From NCBI GenBank assembly GCA_034696485.1, contig JAQIWT010001608.1, positions 1 through 10,152 on the forward strand: DNA of 10,152 nt, given 5' to 3'. The translations under genes were made by a program, and so were the position numbers. Positions 7,259 to 10,152 of the stretch are shown piece by piece. The DNA comes from Isohypsibius dastychi. Taxonomy: Eukaryota; Tardigrada; Eutardigrada; Parachela; Isohypsibiidae. The notes beneath the pieces were generated by a model that saw only the letters and a list, made by a program, of their open reading frames with translations, had not been told where the DNA came from and searched no databases. How positions within the stretch are numbered: the stretch's first letter is position 1; each line of letters begins with the position of its first letter.

Positions 7259-7493
7259 CTGTATTGGCACATTGGAAATGGAGATGGAGGCATGAAATAT
7301 CGGTTTCATCGTAATCTCGATGACAGTGTGACAAAAAAGACCAAGTGCAAATACTCGGTAGCTCCGGCTCGCTGACCAATAAAGTGTCGTGTCTGTTGAC
7401 AACCAATACACCCGGTTGATTTTGTTCCTCACTGTGGTGTAACCGACCAAAAGCGGTTCTAAATACCATGGTATTTAGAACCGCCTTGAGCCA
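7259..7493 (-). CDS. Possible minus-strand exon with Cys-rich end
   Basis: A minus-strand frame runs from about 7493, through an ATG at 7469-7467, to a AATACAG/GTAAATG donor-like site whose last exon base is 7259. The ATG lies at the exact centre of the 32-bp palindrome. The translation is polar, with a cysteine cluster near the end (CTWSFLSHCH, and SCLHLHFQC about ten residues on). That is loosely reminiscent of disulphide-rich extracellular modules, but it does not match LDL-receptor class A spacing. I found no convincing next exon downstream. Length is within chance. Confidence 0.2.
7453..7484. repeat. Perfect 32-bp palindrome
   Basis: GCGGTTCTAAATACCA at 7453-7468 is followed with no spacer by its exact reverse complement at 7469-7484, centred on CCATGG. 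Sixteen consecutive complementary pairs at one place is about a 1-in-4 billion event per position by chance. Pairing breaks at 7452/7485 (A-C). Candidate explanations are a head-to-head junction of two element ends, a binding site for a large dimeric protein, or a cruciform/hairpin element. Confidence 0.9.
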
Positions 7494-7551
7494 ACATTAT
7501 AGTTAAAGGTCACATCTTTTTCACTACCTACTGAGGATAAGATGTTAAAGT

Positions 7552-7716
7552 ATGGGTTGTATCTGCTTTTGTGACATGATTCAAGACCAGGACACAGCCG
7601 GATGGGAAACCTTCTCATTTGACATTTTCATGTATTCAGGAGGCCACGATGTCAATAACGGGAAACTGAGTACAAACTGGAATGAAAAATGGCAAAGTTT
7701 AAATCATGCCGCTTAA
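7552..7716 (+). CDS. Hypothetical 54-aa ORF
   Basis: ATG at 7552 to TAA at 7714-7716. The protein begins MGCICFC, a pattern seen in N-myristoylated and palmitoylated proteins. It continues with an acidic and aromatic stretch (DTAGWETFSFDIFMYSGGHD) and a Trp-containing end. No family is recognised. Its stop codon overlaps that of the minus-strand ORF at 7713-7868. Length is within chance. Confidence 0.2.
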   Translation: MGCICFCDMIQDQDTAGWETFSFDIFMYSGGHDVNNGKLSTNWNEKWQSLNHAA

Positions 7717-7868
7717 AGCACGTGCCTCATCCACTCAATTTCGACTTTTAATTTAGTTTTATCTGGCGACTCCACATCAGTTTCCTTCATATCTTCCACG
7801 TTGAACGAGCACATTGACATTTTGAATTCCCGTTGTTTTAAAGCTCCCATGGGTTTATCCTGTAACAT
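7713..7868 (-). CDS. Hypothetical 51-aa ORF, possibly frameshifted
   Basis: A minus-strand ATG at 7868-7866 leads to TAA at 7715-7713. The product is Lys/Glu-rich with SPDKTKLKVEIEWMRHVL at its end. Upstream on the same strand, another frame is open for about 45 codons from about 8000 to its TAA near 7858, and reads on in similar style (INPKLNEQVNEKQHKSTEDE). One indel near 7870 would join them into roughly 95 residues. A purine-rich strand gives such compositions easily, so coding status is doubtful. Confidence 0.18.
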   Translation of the reverse strand: MLQDKPMGALKQREFKMSMCSFNVEDMKETDVESPDKTKLKVEIEWMRHVL

Positions 7869-7869
7869 T

Positions 7870-8360
7870 TTGATGACTCATGAGTTTTATGAGATGCTCA
7901 TCTTCCGTTGATTTATGCTGTTTTTCATTCACCTGCTCGTTCAATTTCGGATTGATAAACTGACCAATTATTCGCCATTTTTGTTTGATCAATCAATTAG
8001 GCTAATCTCGTGATGTTAAGCACCGATACAGCCTATTTTTCAGAGAGTCTGCATCATCATCTCCCAAATCCAACATCTTTGAGCAACTATACAATTTCTA
8101 AGACCAGCAAAATATAAGTTCATTGTTTGCTCCAAGTTCCTTCAACGAAGCCCTGGACTTTGTGTTCCTTGATATTTGTGTTACCTTCTTACAGAAAATG
8201 TTCGGGTCAAGAAATATTTATGACGCTTTTAGATCACCATTAAATCCGAAACGAGTGCAATAGACTCTTATCGCATTGGACCTGGACAACATTCAGCTTT
8301 AAAATGTGATGGATAATCAGGTCAGATGATAGTTCCGGTGATTGAATGGCATTTTGGCTA
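7870..8360. other. Intergenic, AT-rich
   Basis: Apart from the possible minus-strand frame at about 7858-8000, I see no gene, repeat or RNA here. The segment lies upstream of the signal-peptide ORF and the homeobox pseudogene, so it may contain their promoter, but no clear TATA box was found. Confidence 0.4.
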
Positions 8361-8361
8361 A

Positions 8362-8538
8362 ATGGCCAGACATTTTCCAGCGCTATGCTTGTTGCTCTTG
8401 CTTTTTATCGCTTATTCCCACAAGGGACGAAGAACCAACTAGGCGACGAGAACGGTTGATGAGGCGGATACACCCACTCAGGGAATGTCGGGATCGGTGA
8501 AAAACAAATGCCGACCGCAGTACGAGATTCTCCTTTGA
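8362..8538 (+). pseudogene. Signal-peptide ORF interrupted by TAG
   Basis: ATG at 8362 (context GCTAAATGG) opens a frame with a textbook signal-peptide start: MARHF, then a Leu-rich core (ALCLLLLLFIAYS), then a basic HKGRR stretch. A TAG at 8440-8442 stops it after 26 codons. The same frame then stays open for another 31 codons, with acidic and Cys-containing segments (TVDEADTPTQG, NKCRPQYEILL), to TGA at 8536-8538. If the TAG is a mutation of CAG, this was a secreted peptide precursor of about 58 residues. If not, the 26-aa ORF is chance. It lies 127 bp upstream of the homeobox start codon in the same orientation, so it could also be an upstream ORF in that transcript's leader. Confidence 0.3.
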
Positions 8539-9236
8539 CACCCGTCATCATTGTTAACTCGGAAACGTTGCATTTCAAAAAGTGATTGAATCGTGTTCAC
8601 TGTTGCTTGATAATCAGAATCTTGATCAATTTCTTATTTTTTAAATTTGGTTGCACGAGACACAATGAATCCGAATCCAGCATCCTGGAATAACCGGGTT
8701 GATATCTCCAGTATTCCAGGCGAGGAGGAGCTTACACCACCATCCGTGTATGAATTATCCCAACACCAGTACAATTACTCCCAGTATTCGCCAACCGTCA
8801 TTCCGTCATCCCAGTTAGCACAGACGTCTTATGACGGCTCCAGTCCCAGTGACTATCCAGCGGCGTACTCGACTCCATCAATCCCCATGCAGAACCAGCC
8901 ACCGACATCAATGTTCCAATCCTTGGAGCAATAGCATTACAGAAACCCATATGACGCTGGATTCATTCGATAAGCGGAGCCGGCATTCATTCATCCTTGG
9001 ATGATGACATCTGCAAGTCCAAATTCAGTTCAATCTGCTGCTTTCGTAGAAAGGATTTTCTATCCTAGTGTTTTCGCTGAACATCAACCTAAGGATAATT
9101 TCCAAGGTAAGAACATGAGAAATGAGGCGGAGATACGGTTTGAGAAGGCTTTTCTCGGCCCTGATCTAGATGCTTCAGGAGGGCATTAAAAAGTGTTTCG
9201 CTAATTGGTGAATAAGCCACCGGATTTCGGATCGGT

Positions 9237-9258
9237 TAATTACTCAAGTAAGTAATTA
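9237..9258. repeat. 8-bp inverted repeat with two TAATTA cores over a splice donor
   Basis: TAATTACT (9237-9244) and its exact reverse complement AGTAATTA (9251-9258) flank the 6-nt loop CAAGTA. The loop and right arm contain the GTAAGT donor candidate at 9248-9253. TAATTA is the classical core bound by ANTP-class homeodomains. Confidence 0.6.
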
Positions 9259-9472
9259 TCATTTATATTCCTCGTTATTATTGAGCGTAAAAAAGCCAAG
9301 TGTTCTTTTTTTTGGCCCTCCAAATCACGGAACCATCAAGGGAACTTCGAATTTGAAGCCCTTAATTTTGCTGTGAATTTCTGTGGTCATGATATATTGC
9401 GATACTTATTTTGTTATTTATTTAGATGATGGAAATTGGGGTCGCCGTTTCGGTACCAGAAACATGAATCGC

Positions 9473-9816
9473 CCTAAGAAGAAAATGACAGTAAACACAT
9501 CTACCCAACTGGAGGTTCTCGAATTTGAATTTTACACCTCCCCGTACTTATATTCACCACGAGAAGCCCACATTGCCGCAAGGGGTTGGAGTTTCCGAAA
9601 GACAAATCACACATTGGTTCTGTAAGTTCCATACGTTTGCAGTAAAAAGGATATCATAAGCGGGTTAATTGAGAATAATATCTATATCTCATATCTTGGA
9701 TAATGACTCACTCGAGTAATAATCGGTGTTATCCGAGTAAAAACTAAATAGTAATATAATTTAATGGTATATCTCAAATTGCAGGAAATCGCCGACCAAG
9801 ACAGAGGAACCGATCG
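9473..9816 (+). other. Homeodomain-encoding segment, split by an intron
   Basis: Aligned to the 60-residue homeodomain, the translation has Lys2-Lys4, Gln12, Leu16, Glu17 and Phe20 in helix 1. It has Ile34, Ala35 and (after correcting for the extra G) Val38/Val40 in helix 2. Ser41-Glu42-Arg43-Gln44, Trp48, Phe49, Asn51, Arg52 and Arg53 fall in helix 3. Asn51 and Arg53, the key base and phosphate contacts, appear only when the intron 9622-9784 is removed (T at 9621 joined to GA at 9785). Departures from consensus are Met5 for Arg, Asn8 for Phe, His47 for Ile/Val, and a stop at 50 in place of Gln. Lys2-Lys3 and SERQ-x-T are reminiscent of posterior Hox proteins, while the C-terminal PRQRNR is unusual. 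Confidence 0.85.
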
Positions 9817-9888
9817 ATGGTCCGCGGGAATCTTCAATAGCGCAAATTATTAACAACCAGTGACTCTGCTCTTCCTTGCCCCATCTAC

Positions 9889-9894
9889 AATAAA
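9889..9894 (+). terminator. AATAAA polyadenylation signal of the homeobox locus
   Basis: AATAAA lies 48 nt after the TAG at 9838-9840 in exon 3. This is a good distance for a short 3'-UTR if that TAG is the ancestral stop codon. Confidence 0.35.
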
Positions 9895-9936
9895 GAGGTC
9901 CACAAGTTCCAGCAGATATCGGACTGCGGCAAATGA

Positions 9937-10152
9937 GGATTTAATACTCTGATAAATCATTCATCAACTTTGTTAGTATTGAAACCGAATCATATCGCAA
10001 TCATCTGAACCCTGGAACAGTTATTATGAATATTCTTCAGCAGCTCAACCATTACTATGTTTTTAAATGTTATTTTTTGTATTGATGTCTCTTTGGTAGC
10101 TTGTACTTTATGTACCAGGGCGCGTGCCTATTGTGCCTGGCCGTCTTTATTG
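9937..10152. other. Downstream flank, no gene seen
   Basis: AT-rich sequence with no supportable ORF. The last 40 bases turn GC-richer (GGGCGCGTGCCTATTGTGCC) and may belong to something that continues beyond the window. Confidence 0.4.

Larger units (their letters stand above)
8665..9936 (+). pseudogene. Homeobox gene (Hox/ANTP-like), degenerate, three exons
   Basis: Homeobox proteins are nuclear DNA-binding transcription factors. Exon 1 starts at ATG 8665 (CACAATGAATCC) and encodes a Ser/Pro/Gln/Tyr-rich region, then PAFIHPWMM at 8983-9006, which resembles the Hox hexapeptide YPWM. It ends at 9106 (CCAAG/GTAAGA) or 9247 (TCAA/GTAAGT), both phase 1. Exon 2 is 9426-9621, after TTATTTAG, with a matching phase. 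Exon 3 starts at 9785 after TTGCAG. Exons 2 and 3 encode the homeodomain, with the second intron inside codon 50. Lesions: TAG 8932, TAA 8971 (and TAA 9187 and 9202 if the longer exon is used), one extra G in the GGGG run at 9582-9585, and TGA at codon 50. TAG at 9838 may be the natural stop, with AATAAA at 9889-9894; the frame otherwise continues to TGA at 9934-9936. Hox class and paralogue group cannot be assigned with confidence. Confidence 0.85.

Noticed and set aside
9602-9659. Unspliced reading of homeobox helix 3 as HWFCKFHTFAVKR, implying loss of Asn51 and Arg53
   Set aside because: Splicing at the GTAAGT donor (9622) and TTGCAG acceptor (ending 9784) restores NRR at positions 51-53, which fits the family far better.
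1-10152. CRISPR arrays, rRNA, bacterial operons, phage genes
   Set aside because: No regularly spaced repeats, no rRNA-like sequence, no Shine-Dalgarno-led gene strings; intron signals and the split homeobox indicate an animal genome.

Overview
The window looks like eukaryotic, almost certainly animal, genomic DNA. It is about 41% GC by eye and gene-poor. It has spliceosomal introns with GT(A/G)AG(T/A) donors and TTTCAG/TTGCAG/TTCTCAG acceptors, TATA boxes and AATAAA signals, and no bacterial operon structure. A split homeobox at the right end places it in Metazoa. I cannot name the phylum; the short candidate introns (49-319 nt) would fit a compact-genome invertebrate such as a nematode or another ecdysozoan, but that is inference.

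The one firmly identified locus is a three-exon homeobox gene at 8665-9936 (+). Its first exon encodes a Ser/Pro/Gln/Tyr-rich N-terminus and an HPWM hexapeptide-like motif. Exons 2 and 3 together rebuild a 60-residue homeodomain, including SERQ at positions 41-44, WF at 48-49 and NRR at 51-53. The locus is broken: TAG and TAA stops in exon 1, an extra G in a GGGG run in helix 2, a TGA at homeodomain position 50, and loss of Arg5 and Phe8. Splice sites and phases are still intact, so it reads as a fairly young pseudogene, or a badly assembled gene.

The rest is weaker. Left edge (1-400): a minus-strand ORF resembling TM6-TM7 of a GPCR behind a TATA box. 1444-1939: two minus-strand open frames of uncertain status. 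2050-2140: a cluster of promoter-like motifs next to a perfect 10-bp hairpin. 2454-2987: the longest ORF (177 aa), with a BED-type zinc-finger pattern. 3076-3361: a minus-strand possible terminal exon. 3521-3923: a plus-strand transmembrane/C-tail relic with one frameshift and a 49-nt intron. 4636-5026: a possible small secreted protein with two coding exons and a downstream exon carrying AATAAA. 5288-5581 and 5576-6088: two converging open frames with one internal stop each. 6097-6149: a 35-bp foldback flanked by a 9-bp direct repeat. 7453-7484: a perfect 32-bp palindrome. 7552-7868: two short convergent ORFs. 8362-8538: a signal-peptide ORF with an internal TAG.

At this base composition dozens of chance open frames of 50-60 codons are expected in 10 kb, so every call based only on an open frame has low confidence. 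I see no coherent multi-gene system. The repeated picture is of recognisable gene pieces that are interrupted, which points to a region of gene decay.
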